DNA from: Chryseobacterium sp. FH2 | GTDB taxonomy: Bacteria > Bacteroidota > Bacteroidia > Flavobacteriales > Weeksellaceae | Length of the DNA: 64,000 bases | Direction: 5' to 3' | Assembly (NCBI RefSeq): GCF_001045455.1 | Contig: NZ_LFNE01000010.1 | Coordinates: 62,001-126,000, forward strand | Part shown: positions 52,494 through 61,330 of the stretch, piece after piece | Layout: each line of letters starts with the position of its first letter | Position numbering within the stretch: the first letter of the stretch is position 1 | Translations under genes and position numbers: made by a program | The notes under the pieces: generated by a model | Databases searched by the model: none | Told to the model about the DNA's origin: nothing | What the model saw: only the letters and a program-made list of their open reading frames with translations

Positions 52494-54797
52494 GTGGGAG
52501 ATAAGAGTGCTTTGGGTGATACTATTATCAACAAAGATAATTCTCCTGATTATAGAAGTCCATTCCATGATTACAGAAATACACCTTTAGGCTATTCTTA
52601 TCTTACAGATAACCCTGTGTCAATATTTGCTTCAACAGGAGTCAATGACAAAGGAGAAAAAGGATATGAATATTATGCAGAAGTTTTGCCTTGTGAAACA
52701 GGTTCACAGGTATATGGAAGCTATCAGGCTAATACAAGAAAGAAACAGGCTTTATTTCTGTTCTATGAGAAGCCCAATACCAACAAATCAAACTTTTCTG
52801 GTGATTTTTACATTGCCAAGATGGGAGATTACTTTGTACAGCTCTTCAAGAGGTTTCCAGAACCATTACCATCCAATATAAGCGGTCAGTTCTTCAGTAA
52901 TATCTCTTCTATGGAAGATGAGGCTGCTTATTTGGCTCAGTTGGCTTATACTTTTGAGAAAGATAAGATTGATGCAACTCTTGTTCATCAGGCATTAATG
53001 AGAGAATATCAATTTTATACAGGAGACAGGAGGTTTGAAGAGATCATAGGAAATATTTCTTCTATTCCTGCTGATGCTATTGGATGGTGTGCTGAAAAGT
53101 TAGAAGCCTTTAAACCTACAGAGAAGAATTACAATCCTGAATCTAAAGATTATTCTCCATTGGTTCCTATTATTGGAGGTGTTGCAGTTCCTGTTAATAT
53201 GAATAAGGCTGCACAGTTCTTTGAGAACTTAGGAGATAATCCATTTGTTCAGGGAGCTGAAGTTGCCTTTTCAAAGGTTGGGTCAATGGTAAAACAGGCA
53301 GCAAACAAAGTTAAAGAAGCTTCTATAGAACACCTTCCTGACGCCTTTAAAAAGCTGGTCAATAAGATTACAGGTGTCATTAATGATATTAAATCCTTTC
53401 TTACCAATATAGCAGATGATCTTAGTGAAATGGTAAAACAAGGAATAGAAGTTCTTAAATTAGCTAATGCTTTCTATTGTGGTATTAACAGTGGGCTTAT
53501 CAGCCTCATCCAATGTCTACTTTATATTTTAGAGTTTCTTTTACAGCCTACAACAGCTTTTTCTTATCAGCAGTATCTTGAAAGAAGAGACTTGATGGAA
53601 AAAGCTGAGGATGTACTAGATTGGGTAACAGAGAATGTATCTAAGTTCTTACAGGGAGTTAAAGACCTATTCAAAGCCAGTGGAGGTATTTCTCAATCTG
53701 ATATGCAGGGAATACTAGATAAGATGAATGAGTATTTTGGTGATGTTTCAAGATATACAGTAGCTTTTTATGTAGGTATTTTTGCCTTTGAGTTACTGAT
53801 TAATATTTTGCTACTTATTTTTACAGAAGGAGCAGGAAATGTTGTAAAAGGAGCTACTTATGTACAAAAAGCAGCAAGCTTATTAAAGGTTCTTGCAAAG
53901 GAAACTGTTTCTGTAGCCACATTAGGAATTACAGATTTACTGGCTTTTCTTTCAAGATTTATTGTTAGATTTGGAAAAGCTTGTGCTAAGGGGTTTAAAG
54001 GATTTATCAGGTTCATTGAGGATTTGTTACAGGGTGCTAAGAATGGTGCTAAGGCTGAGGATTTAGCCATGACAGCAGAGGAAATTGAAGAAATTGTATT
54101 ACAAGGAAAGAAAGCACAGAGCATTTTCAACATCCTTGCCAGTGCAAGAATAGGATTTAAAAAGCTTGGCATTGAAATTCTGGCTAAAGCTGATGGTTAT
54201 CTGCTGAAATGGAAAGAAAAACCTATCTTCAAAGGAGATTTCAAAGAAGTAAATTCTTTCTGGAATAAAATTCTGAAACCTAAAATAAGGACTGGTACAG
54301 GAGGAGTACTAAAATATCTTGAAGTTCTTTCCAGAGATATGGTCGCCCAAGAGCATAATATGTCCTGTGCGGCAGCCTGTATCAGGCAATTGGCAAAAGA
54401 TAATGGTATTGAGATGACGGAAGCGGCCATAAGAAAGCTAGCTGGAACTACAGAAGAAATGGGGACAATGTATGATAATATAGTTCCTACAATGGAACAT
54501 ATTTTTGGAAAAGGTAAAATTCAAGGTGGTCACGCTAGTGCAGGAGAGCTTTCAAGTTCTGAAATTGTAAAAATTTTATCAAAGGAAAATTCTTGGATAG
54601 CTACTATTAAGCCTATTACAGGAGAAAGGCACGCAATAATAATTGATAGAATAGTAGATGGTAAGTTACATATCAGAGACCCTTGGCCAATAGAAGGTAT
54701 TGGTAAAGGGAGTGGTGTCAGAGCTACTATTGAGTTAGAAGATTTTATTACTCAATGGGAAAAAGGAGGTCAGTTTTTTGTAAGAATAAAACAATAA
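52494..54797 (+). CDS. Large polymorphic-toxin-like protein with C-terminal papain/C39-like cysteine peptidase
   Basis: A 767-residue protein. The N-terminal ~200 residues match nothing I recognise. Then comes a helical pre-toxin region with hydrophobic stretches (about 340-355 and 425-510) and a TEGAGNVVKGA segment. The last ~140 residues form a cysteine peptidase: Cys in NMSCAAACIRQLA (near 630), His in GERHAIIID and Asp in IRDPWP. No signal peptide, so export would need a contact or type VI route (inference). The open frame begins at GTG 52494, but coding resemblance continues upstream to ATG 52409, where an A7 tract puts the frame out by one. A probable immunity gene follows. Confidence 0.78.
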   Translation: MGDKSALGDTIINKDNSPDYRSPFHDYRNTPLGYSYLTDNPVSIFASTGVNDKGEKGYEYYAEVLPCETGSQVYGSYQANTRKKQALFLFYEKPNTNKSNFSGDFYIAKMGDYFVQLFKRFPEPLPSNISGQFFSNISSMEDEAAYLAQLAYTFEKDKIDATLVHQALMREYQFYTGDRRFEEIIGNISSIPADAIGWCAEKLEAFKPTEKNYNPESKDYSPLVPIIGGVAVPVNMNKAAQFFENLGDNPFVQGAEVAFSKVGSMVKQAANKVKEASIEHLPDAFKKLVNKITGVINDIKSFLTNIADDLSEMVKQGIEVLKLANAFYCGINSGLISLIQCLLYILEFLLQPTTAFSYQQYLERRDLMEKAEDVLDWVTENVSKFLQGVKDLFKASGGISQSDMQGILDKMNEYFGDVSRYTVAFYVGIFAFELLINILLLIFTEGAGNVVKGATYVQKAASLLKVLAKETVSVATLGITDLLAFLSRFIVRFGKACAKGFKGFIRFIEDLLQGAKNGAKAEDLAMTAEEIEEIVLQGKKAQSIFNILASARIGFKKLGIEILAKADGYLLKWKEKPIFKGDFKEVNSFWNKILKPKIRTGTGGVLKYLEVLSRDMVAQEHNMSCAAACIRQLAKDNGIEMTEAAIRKLAGTTEEMGTMYDNIVPTMEHIFGKGKIQGGHASAGELSSSEIVKILSKENSWIATIKPITGERHAIIIDRIVDGKLHIRDPWPIEGIGKGSGVRATIELEDFITQWEKGGQFFVRIKQ

Positions 54798-54809
54798 AAA
54801 TATTAGATT

Positions 54810-55073
54810 ATGTATTTAAATGAAATAAAAAGCACAATAGAAGAAGAAGGGTATTATTGTACAATTAAAAATAACGAACTATATGTTGGACAGAATTATA
54901 AGTTTGAGGAAGGTTTAGGATTTGGAACTTACCAAAAGGGATTTTCTATTGAAATTCAAGGTAAAACATTGACTATTAAGTATGCCATTGGTCAGATTTC
55001 AACAGCAAAAGAATTCAAAACCATTGAAGAACTTTTAAAGTTTATAAGACAGGTTTTCCCGATAGAGGATTAA
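54810..55073 (+). CDS. Probable immunity protein for the peptidase toxin (87 aa)
   Basis: A small, acidic, soluble protein starting 12 bases after the toxin stop, before a strong terminator. No signal peptide or known domain. Position, size and acidity are those of polymorphic-toxin immunity proteins; the assignment rests on context. It would bind and block the peptidase domain in the cytoplasm. Confidence 0.6.
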   Translation: MYLNEIKSTIEEEGYYCTIKNNELYVGQNYKFEEGLGFGTYQKGFSIEIQGKTLTIKYAIGQISTAKEFKTIEELLKFIRQVFPIED

Positions 55074-55087
55074 TTTAACTTTCATAC

Positions 55088-55115
55088 AAAACCACTTTTT
55101 CTTAAAAGTGGTTTT
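55088..55115 (+). terminator. Terminator after the immunity gene
   Basis: AAAACCACTTTT-TCTT-AAAAGTGGTTTT, then TGTTTTTT. Confidence 0.87.
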
Positions 55116-55121
55116 GTTTTT

Positions 55122-55643
55122 TACCAAAGCCTGTTCCAAAGTTTCAAAGGTTATATTAAATTTATAGAGGAACTTTTGACCGGAGCAAAAAATGGTTCTA
55201 GAGCTGATGATTTAGTAGAGGATAAGATATTGAGAAAGTAATTCTGAAAGAAAAAAACTGCAGAAAGGAGGAGGCAATATTAATAAAACTTTTGCCGAGA
55301 ATGCAGGAATTAAAATAGAAAGATGGATAAGTGAATATGGGCTCCTGGGCCAGGATCTGGTGAATTTTGGAAAGAATTTAATAAAGAACAAGATGTGGTT
55401 GACTTTATTAAAATGTATTATTTTGAGGAAAATGATTTATTTAATTCTAGAATTGACTACGAAAATAATGTGCGTGGAACGTATAATTTCATAGAAATAA
55501 AAGAAATTTTAAGTAAGCTTTCAACACAATTAATTGAAATTATTGATTCTGAAATTCATATTAATGAAAGAGGTCTTTATTATAAAATACCTTTTGAAAA
55601 CTGGAGCATAATAAAAGGGAAGATGAGGAAAGACCAACAATAA
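55122..55643 (+). pseudogene. Degenerate second toxin cassette
   Basis: Translation from 55122 reads SFKGYIKFIEELLTGAKNG and RADDLVE, aligned with the intact toxin's GFKGFIRFIEDLLQGAKNG and AEDL (about 53990-54070). A frameshift near 55215 is needed to continue as DIEKVILKEKKLQ, the counterpart of EEIEEIVLQGKKAQ. A second near 55345 leads into GEFWKEFNKEQDVVDFIKMYYF, a different C-terminal domain that ends at 55643. So this is a fragment of a related toxin with another C-terminus, not a new gene. DNA identity to the intact copy is only moderate. Confidence 0.65.
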
Positions 55644-55675
55644 AAGTTAAAAAAGGTATTATAAGCTATGACCTT

Positions 55676-55810
55676 ATGATATTAAGAAAAAAATTAAAAA
55701 CAAATGAAAATTACGATTTGGATGATATAGAAGCTATTTCTAATTTGTTTTTGGTTATGTGTAATAATTTTAAAAAAATAGAAAAATTAGAAAGAAATCG
55801 CTTGTTTTAG
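55676..55810 (+). CDS. Short leftover frame, possibly the end of a second immunity protein
   Basis: ATG at 55676 gives 44 residues (MILRKKLKTNENYDLDDIEA...), Asn/Lys-rich. The frame may continue the degenerate cassette after another shift (KVKKGIISYDLMI precedes it in-frame). Likely an immunity-gene or toxin-end remnant; no family recognised. Confidence 0.3.
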   Translation: MILRKKLKTNENYDLDDIEAISNLFLVMCNNFKKIEKLERNRLF

Positions 55811-55852
55811 TTTAAAATGTAACTTTAGATAACATCAAGATTATAAATGCTG

Positions 55853-55889
55853 AAAAAAGAGGTTTTGTTCATCATAAAACCTCTTTTTT
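55853..55889. terminator. Bidirectional terminator between the toxin island and the nuclease gene
   Basis: AAAAAAGAGGTTTT, nine bases, AAAACCTCTTTTTT. The nuclease stop lies inside the hairpin. Confidence 0.8.
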
Positions 55890-56360
55890 ATTTTTATTTC
55901 TTTTAGTCTTTCTGAAATCCCATGGCGAGACAGCATTTTTATCTGACCATAGCCCTAGCTTTGTTTTTTTAGCTTCAATTTCGTAATTTTTTAATTCAAA
56001 ATCCTTTGACGCTTTAAAATACCACCATCCTAAACCTGCTTTTATAATCTCAGCGGATAAATATTTATCATCATAAAAGATCTTAGCAACAGTTCGTTTG
56101 TATCTGTCTTTGCTTATTCTGTAAAAAATAACTGTCTTTCCAAAAACTTGAGAACTTGTAAATTGTTTTGCTTTTTTACCAAAGGCCTGTCCATTTTCAG
56201 GGCAATCAACTTCTGCTAACCTCAAAGTTTCCTGATGATTATTTCCTAATAAAACAACAACCGTATCACCATCTTTGATTTTAATAACTTTAGCTTTAGT
56301 CTGACAAAAGAATAAATTAAAACTGAAAAATAAAATCAAACTACAAAATTTCAACTTCAT
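55872..56360 (-). CDS. Secreted thermonuclease-like (SNase) protein
   Basis: A 162-residue protein with a signal peptide (to about FFCQ) and a staphylococcal-nuclease fold. Visible motifs: KIKDGDTVVVLL (near 26-37), LRLAEVDCPENGQAFG with catalytic Arg and Glu (near 46-61) and DRYKRTVAKIFYDD with the second Arg (near 85-98). It should cut DNA or RNA outside the cytoplasm. The C-terminus is Lys-rich. The gene ends in a shared terminator. Confidence 0.9.
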   Translation of the reverse strand: MKLKFCSLILFFSFNLFFCQTKAKVIKIKDGDTVVVLLGNNHQETLRLAEVDCPENGQAFGKKAKQFTSSQVFGKTVIFYRISKDRYKRTVAKIFYDDKYLSAEIIKAGLGWWYFKASKDFELKNYEIEAKKTKLGLWSDKNAVSPWDFRKTKRNKNKKEVL

Positions 56361-56370
56361 TATATAAATA

Positions 56371-57201
56371 CTATACTATTTTACTTGGTGATTCACCGTA
56401 ATATTTTTTAAAGGCAAATGAAAAATGAGAAAGATCTTCAAAACCCAAATCTAAATAAATATCAGAAGCCATCTTCCCTTTTTCTAAAAGATAATGAGCT
56501 TCCTGTAACCTCTTTTGAAGAAGCCATTTCCCGGGCGTAGTTCCGAATATCTTTTCAAAATCACGTTTGAAAGTCGCCAGACTCCTTCCTGTAAGATATG
56601 CGAAGCGGTCTAAATTAACATTAAAATGATAATTCTTATTCATAAAAGCCTCAATATTCATTTTTCCGGGTTCTTCAAAATCAAATAAAATATTCTTCAA
56701 ATCCGGTTCTTCCTGAATTAATAAAATCAAGGCTTCTTTTATTTTTAAATCAACCAAGCGAGAGTCTGAAAGTTTCCCGGAATTTTGATATAGCAATAAT
56801 GAATCCATATAGCTTTTCAATTCCAGACTGTCATTTAACAATATCAAAGGTTTATTAAATTCTTTTTTTTCTGAAATTAAATCATATTCAAGACTAAAAT
56901 CCTTTAAAATCTGTTGATCCAGATAAATTGATAATGATTTAAAATCTCCATTTGGTGGCGGCTGTTTCATAAATTTGAGCAACTGATTTCGTCTCAAAAA
57001 ACGAATAGAACCGTCTCTCGCCGAATAATCATTAAAACCATCATTCAAAATCAAATCTCCGGAAATCTGATAGCTCAAAACATGATCTGCAACAAAATGC
57101 TCTCCCTGTCTGCTCAGTTGTGTATAACAGGAATAGACAATATTTCCAAAATCTTCTCTTTTAGATTTCATTTCATACAAATATAAGAAATGAGACTGCA
57201 A
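56371..57201 (-). CDS. AraC-family transcriptional regulator
   Basis: A 276-residue regulator with a C-terminal AraC double helix-turn-helix; the DFEKIFGTTPGKWLLQKRLQ and EKGKMASDIYLDLGFEDLSHFSFAFKKYYGESPS segments (about 215-275) are canonical. It lies 23 bases after the SDR gene, probably in one transcript, whose promoter has two direct repeats suited to AraC binding. Autoregulation is inferred. Confidence 0.9.
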   Translation of the reverse strand: MQSHFLYLYEMKSKREDFGNIVYSCYTQLSRQGEHFVADHVLSYQISGDLILNDGFNDYSARDGSIRFLRRNQLLKFMKQPPPNGDFKSLSIYLDQQILKDFSLEYDLISEKKEFNKPLILLNDSLELKSYMDSLLLYQNSGKLSDSRLVDLKIKEALILLIQEEPDLKNILFDFEEPGKMNIEAFMNKNYHFNVNLDRFAYLTGRSLATFKRDFEKIFGTTPGKWLLQKRLQEAHYLLEKGKMASDIYLDLGFEDLSHFSFAFKKYYGESPSKIV

Positions 57202-57224
57202 TTATTACAGTCTCATCGTTGCTT

Positions 57225-58121
57225 TTATTCCAAACTAATTCCTTTATGAGACAAATATTGCTTTCCATATTCTGTTTCAAAAATATTGACAGCATCATCG
57301 TGATCAGTTGAGACCGTGACATCTAACCATTTTTCAAATTCTTCTTTTCGCTTTTCGTCGGTAACTCTCAAAATAGCAGCTGCTTCACTTCCCAAAACCA
57401 AATGCAAAGGAGGATTTTCATCTTCAACAACTTTTATCATTACTTTTGCAGCTTTACCAGGATCACCCATTGGAAGAAATTTACCGGAAGTTAAATGTGC
57501 TTTTATCCCCCCAACTGTTGTTTCGTACCCTTCGATATCTTTCGCAAAACTCATTGAAGACCCCACCCATTCTGTACGGAAACCACCCGGTTCAATACAG
57601 GTTAATTTAATTCCCAACGTTGCAATTTCTTTACTTAGTGACTCAGAGAAACCAACAAGACCAAATTTTGCTGCCTGATAAATTGAAAGACCTGCATTCC
57701 CTACTCTGCCGCCAATTGAGCTTATTTGCAGAATATTTCCCGAACGTTGTTTTCTCATATAAGGTAAAACCGCTCTCGTCACCTCAATCGGCGCATATAA
57801 ATTAACCTCCAATTGATTTCTTACCTGTTCATTTGTAAACGCTTCAGCCGCTCCAGTAATTCCGAAACCTGCATTATTTACCAAAACATCAATTCTTCCA
57901 AAATGTTCAATTGTTTCTTCAACAGCAGAATAAATCTGTTCTTTATTTTGAACATCCAATTCTAATGCAATCAACTGTTCCGGATACTTTTCAGCTAAAT
58001 CATTTAACTGTTGAGGATTCCTTGCAGTTGCCGCCACGTTATCCCCTTTTAACAAAACTGCTTCTGCAAGACTTCTCCCCAGTCCTTTCGAACTTCCTGT
58101 GATAAACCAAACTTTTTTCAT
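57225..58121 (-). CDS. Short-chain dehydrogenase/reductase
   Basis: A 298-residue classical SDR. NAD(P)-binding motif TGSSKGLGRSLA lies at 8-19, NNAG near 85, and the catalytic Tyr-x3-Lys as YQAAKFG near 150 with the Ser of SSIGG just before. I use the ATG at 58121 (MKKVWFITGSSKG). Substrate unknown; the AraC partner suggests inducible use of an aldehyde, ketone or quinone-like compound (inference). Confidence 0.9.
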   Translation of the reverse strand: MKKVWFITGSSKGLGRSLAEAVLLKGDNVAATARNPQQLNDLAEKYPEQLIALELDVQNKEQIYSAVEETIEHFGRIDVLVNNAGFGITGAAEAFTNEQVRNQLEVNLYAPIEVTRAVLPYMRKQRSGNILQISSIGGRVGNAGLSIYQAAKFGLVGFSESLSKEIATLGIKLTCIEPGGFRTEWVGSSMSFAKDIEGYETTVGGIKAHLTSGKFLPMGDPGKAAKVMIKVVEDENPPLHLVLGSEAAAILRVTDEKRKEEFEKWLDVTVSTDHDDAVNIFETEYGKQYLSHKGISLE

Positions 58122-58139
58122 TTTTACTGATTTTTTATT

Positions 58140-58153
58140 GAGACAAAGTTCCG
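58140..58153 (-). promoter_or_regulatory. Probable promoter core of the SDR-AraC operon
   Basis: On the minus strand CGGAACTTTGTCTC, identical to the sequence before the hydrolase gene (5286-5299). Confidence 0.45.
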
Positions 58154-58171
58154 TCAATCACAACATATGCA

Positions 58172-58213
58172 TTTTGTTAAAAAGCTCAATTTTGTTTTGT
58201 TAAAAAGCTCAAT
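58172..58213. repeat. Two 19-bp direct repeats, likely AraC sites
   Basis: TTTTGTTAAAAAGCTCAAT occurs at 58172-58190 and 58195-58213, 23 bases apart (about two helical turns), directly upstream of the SDR promoter. Tandem same-direction sites are usual for AraC-family activators. Confidence 0.65.
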
Positions 58214-58547
58214 GTAATACAAGAATACAACTACACGTTATAATAGTATATAGACAGATAAAGTATTCTCTTAATAATTAAAATTTTATTAAAATCAATA
58301 AAATTTAATTCCGTTTAGTTTTATCGTTATTTTACATTAATCTAACTAATACTCAGTATTAATACTACAATTCATCAATACTTCATTTCAGCCAAACAAC
58401 TTTTCATTTTCTCAATTTGAAATATTTGGAAACCACTACACTGAATATAACCAATTGAAAACTAAAACACTAAACTTCCACAATATAAAATAAGCATCGC
58501 CAAACCACAAAAAAGAGTAAAAAAATGTTTTATCGTAAAGAATTTTA

Positions 58548-58555
58548 TATATTTG
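58548..58555 (+). promoter_or_regulatory. -7 element of acpP
   Basis: TATATTTG, a full match, 31 bases before the acpP ATG at 58587. Confidence 0.55.
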
Positions 58556-58586
58556 CACCATCTAACAATTAAAAAAATAATTTACT

Positions 58587-58826
58587 ATGTCAGACATTGC
58601 ATCAAGAGTAAAAGCTATCATCGCTGATAAGCTTGACGTTGAAGAAACAGAAGTAACTCCAGAGGCTAGCTTCACAAACGATTTAGGAGCAGATTCTTTG
58701 GATACAGTTGAACTTATCATGGAATTTGAAAAAGAATTCAATATTCAAATCCCTGATGATCAGGCTGAAAAAATTACTACTGTAGGGCACGCTATCGCTT
58801 ATATCGAAGAAGTAGTAAATAAATAA
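58587..58826 (+). CDS. acpP: Acyl carrier protein
   Basis: A 79-residue carrier of growing acyl chains in fatty acid synthesis. The phosphopantetheine Ser37 lies in [18 protein letters not shown]. Followed by fabF at 34 bases and then rnc, a conserved cluster. Confidence 0.98.
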   Translation: MSDIASRVKAIIADKLDVEETEVTPEASFTNDLGADSLDTVELIMEFEKEFNIQIPDDQAEKITTVGHAIAYIEEVVNK

Positions 58827-58860
58827 TATTCTTCAACAAAAAAGAAATTAAAGAAAGTTT

Positions 58861-60105
58861 ATGGAATTAAAAAGAGTAGTTGTAACCGGTTTTGGCGCAA
58901 TAACACCGATTGGAAATAATGCAAAAGAATACTGGGAAAATCTTCTTAAAGGTGAGAGCGGTGCTGCTCCGATTACTCTTTTTGATGCCACAAACTTCAA
59001 GACTAAGTTCGCTTGCGAAGTAAAAGGTTTCAATCCATTAGATCATTTCGATAAGAAAGAGGCTAAAAAAATGGATAGAAATACTCAGCTTGGGCTTGTT
59101 GCTGCCAGAGAAGCAGTATCACACTCAAGAATTATTGAAGACAATGTAGATAAAAACAGAGTCGGGGTAATTTGGGGATCGGGAATCGGAGGTTTAGAGA
59201 CTTTTGAAACTGAAGTTTTAGGGTGGGCAAATACAGACATTCCTAGATTCAACCCTTTCTTTATTCCTAAAATGATTGCGGATATCACCCCTGGACATAT
59301 CTCTATAGAGTATGGTTTCCATGGTCCCAATTATACAACTGTTTCTGCATGTGCGTCTTCAGCAAACGCTTTAATTGATTCCAAAATGCTTATCCAACTA
59401 GGAAAGGCAGACGTGATTGTATGTGGAGGCTCAGAGGCAGCCGTTACAGCAAGTGGTGTCGGTGGTTTCAATGCAATGATGGCACTTTCTACAAGAAATG
59501 ATGATCCAAAAACAGCTTCAAGACCTTTTGACAAAGACAGAGATGGTTTTGTACTTGGTGAAGGAGCAGGAACTATCATTCTTGAAGAATATGAGCATGC
59601 GGTAAAACGTGGTGCAACAATTTATGCAGAATTAAAAGGTGGAGGTATGAGTGCAGATGCACACCATATGACAGCACCTCATCCTGAAGGTTTAGGAGCT
59701 TACCTTGTAATGAAAAATTGCTTGGAAGATGCAGGCTTAACTGCTGATGAAGTAGATCACATCAATATGCATGGTACATCTACTCCATTAGGAGACATTG
59801 CAGAATCTAATGCGATTTCAAGATTATTAGGAGAGCACGCTTTTGACATTCAGATTAATTCTACAAAATCAATGACTGGTCACCTTTTGGGTGCTGCCGG
59901 GGTTATTGAAGCTATTGCTGCGTTGGGAACTATTATTCATGGTATTGTTCCTCCTACCATCAACCATTTTACTGATGATGAAAATATTGACAGCAGGCTG
60001 AATTTTACATTCAATGATGCTGTGAAGAAAGATGTGAAAGTAGCCATGAGTAATACTTTTGGGTTTGGTGGTCATAACGCTTGCGTTCTATTTACGAAAA
60101 TCTAA
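58861..60105 (+). CDS. fabF: 3-oxoacyl-ACP synthase II
   Basis: A 414-residue condensing enzyme that adds two carbons to acyl-ACP. The catalytic triad is Cys164 (SACASSA), His304 (MHGTSTPLGD) and His341 (MTGHLLGAAG). Lies directly downstream of acpP. Confidence 0.98.
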   Translation: MELKRVVVTGFGAITPIGNNAKEYWENLLKGESGAAPITLFDATNFKTKFACEVKGFNPLDHFDKKEAKKMDRNTQLGLVAAREAVSHSRIIEDNVDKNRVGVIWGSGIGGLETFETEVLGWANTDIPRFNPFFIPKMIADITPGHISIEYGFHGPNYTTVSACASSANALIDSKMLIQLGKADVIVCGGSEAAVTASGVGGFNAMMALSTRNDDPKTASRPFDKDRDGFVLGEGAGTIILEEYEHAVKRGATIYAELKGGGMSADAHHMTAPHPEGLGAYLVMKNCLEDAGLTADEVDHINMHGTSTPLGDIAESNAISRLLGEHAFDIQINSTKSMTGHLLGAAGVIEAIAALGTIIHGIVPPTINHFTDDENIDSRLNFTFNDAVKKDVKVAMSNTFGFGGHNACVLFTKI

Positions 60106-60114
60106 ATTTACTGA

Positions 60115-60879
60115 ATGGAGTTACAGAAATACTTTTCTAAATTCCTTCTCAAACAAAGAAAAAGAAAATTAACGGAGAGAGACTATTTCCTTAGTACCGA
60201 ACTAAATAAAATGTTGGGCACCGAGGTACAGAATGTCGCGCTTTATCGTGAAGCTTTTTCTTTAAAAAACTCTTCTAAAAATCAAGACAACAGTAATTAC
60301 GAAAGACTTGAGTTTTTGGGAGATTCTGTTTTGGGTACAATTATTTCTTGTCATTTATTCCAGGCCTATCCTCATGCCAATGAAGGATATTTGACACAAA
60401 TGAAATCTAAAATTGTTAATAGGAAAAATCTTAATAAATTAGGAGAAGATTTAAAACTCACAAGCCTTTTGCAAAAGCAAAACTCTGTAGCTTTAGGTGA
60501 AAATATCTCCGGAAATTTATTCGAGGCACTCATCGGTGCGGTTTACCTAGATTTTCAATATGATTTTTGTAAGAAAATTATTTTGGAAAGATTACTGACA
60601 CCAACCGAAATTAACAAACTTGAAAATAAAATTGTAAGCTACAAAGGTCTTCTGCTGGAATGGAGCCAGAAGAAAAAAGTAAATATAAAGTACGAAACTT
60701 GCGAAGAAATTCAGGGAAATAAGGCGATAGTATTTCGTTGCCATGTTTGGCTCGGGGAAGAAAAAATCGCCAACGCCACAGAGACTTCCAAGAAAAAAGC
60801 AGAAGAAAAGGCAGCACAGCGGGCATTTTATATTTTAAACAAAAAAGAAAATATACTTGGAAATCCAAAAACTTTATGA
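60115..60879 (+). CDS. rnc: Ribonuclease III
   Basis: A 254-residue endonuclease for double-stranded RNA, needed in rRNA processing. The catalytic helix is ERLEFLGDSVLG (near 62-73), and the second acidic pair lies in GNLFEALIGAVYLD (near 126-139). A double-stranded-RNA-binding domain follows (about 175-245). Starts nine bases after fabF. Confidence 0.96.
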   Translation: MELQKYFSKFLLKQRKRKLTERDYFLSTELNKMLGTEVQNVALYREAFSLKNSSKNQDNSNYERLEFLGDSVLGTIISCHLFQAYPHANEGYLTQMKSKIVNRKNLNKLGEDLKLTSLLQKQNSVALGENISGNLFEALIGAVYLDFQYDFCKKIILERLLTPTEINKLENKIVSYKGLLLEWSQKKKVNIKYETCEEIQGNKAIVFRCHVWLGEEKIANATETSKKKAEEKAAQRAFYILNKKENILGNPKTL

Positions 60880-61330
60880 TTTAGACGATATAGAATTTGA
60901 AGATATTACCATAGGATTGGTGAGATTAGCTAAAAATATACCTGATCATGAGTTTTTTTTTAAAATAAATCACAATAACAATCTTAAATTTTCCAGAAAA
61001 CAAGATTTAGTGTTGCATGGAGATTATTATGATTATTTTTTTCCAAGGTTTGAGGCTTACCATAAGTTTACAAAGACCTGTTTTACTTTTATTTCGAATA
61101 AATCTACAGAAAGTAAACAAAAAAAACTACAAACTGAACTCTTCTCAGAAGAAGATAACATTAAATTTTTATTAAATAATCAGGTAGAAGTGCAATATAT
61201 TTTGCATAGTTCGGAACAGTTTCCTGATTTTTCCGTAATTTTGCTCCCTGAAAATCTTGTGTTTCCAATTCAAGATTATACATTAGGTTCTGAAGAAGAA
61301 CTTTATCAAATTATCCAGTATTATGAATAA
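60857..61330 (+). CDS. IPExxxVDY-family protein
   Basis: A 157-residue Bacteroidetes protein of unknown function, placed between rnc and pyk as in related genomes. Begins at the TTG at 60857 (MEIQKLYDLDDIEFED), because no Met follows in frame and the conserved N-terminal pattern is complete. It overlaps rnc by 23 bases and pyk by eight. The family motif appears as NIPDHEFFFKIN. Soluble, acidic. Confidence 0.8.
   Translation: MEIQKLYDLDDIEFEDITIGLVRLAKNIPDHEFFFKINHNNNLKFSRKQDLVLHGDYYDYFFPRFEAYHKFTKTCFTFISNKSTESKQKKLQTELFSEEDNIKFLLNNQVEVQYILHSSEQFPDFSVILLPENLVFPIQDYTLGSEEELYQIIQYYE

Larger units (their letters stand above)
58122..58547. other. Regulatory gap between the SDR operon and acpP
   Basis: No coding frame is supported in these 426 bases. 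It contains the SDR promoter core (58140-58153), two 19-bp direct repeats (58172-58213) and AT-rich DNA; the acpP promoter lies directly beyond. Confidence 0.5.

Noticed and set aside
55395-55643. An apparent independent 82-residue gene
   Set aside because: The frame extends upstream without a start into GEFWKEFNKEQDVV and joins the degenerate toxin cassette, so it is a fragment.
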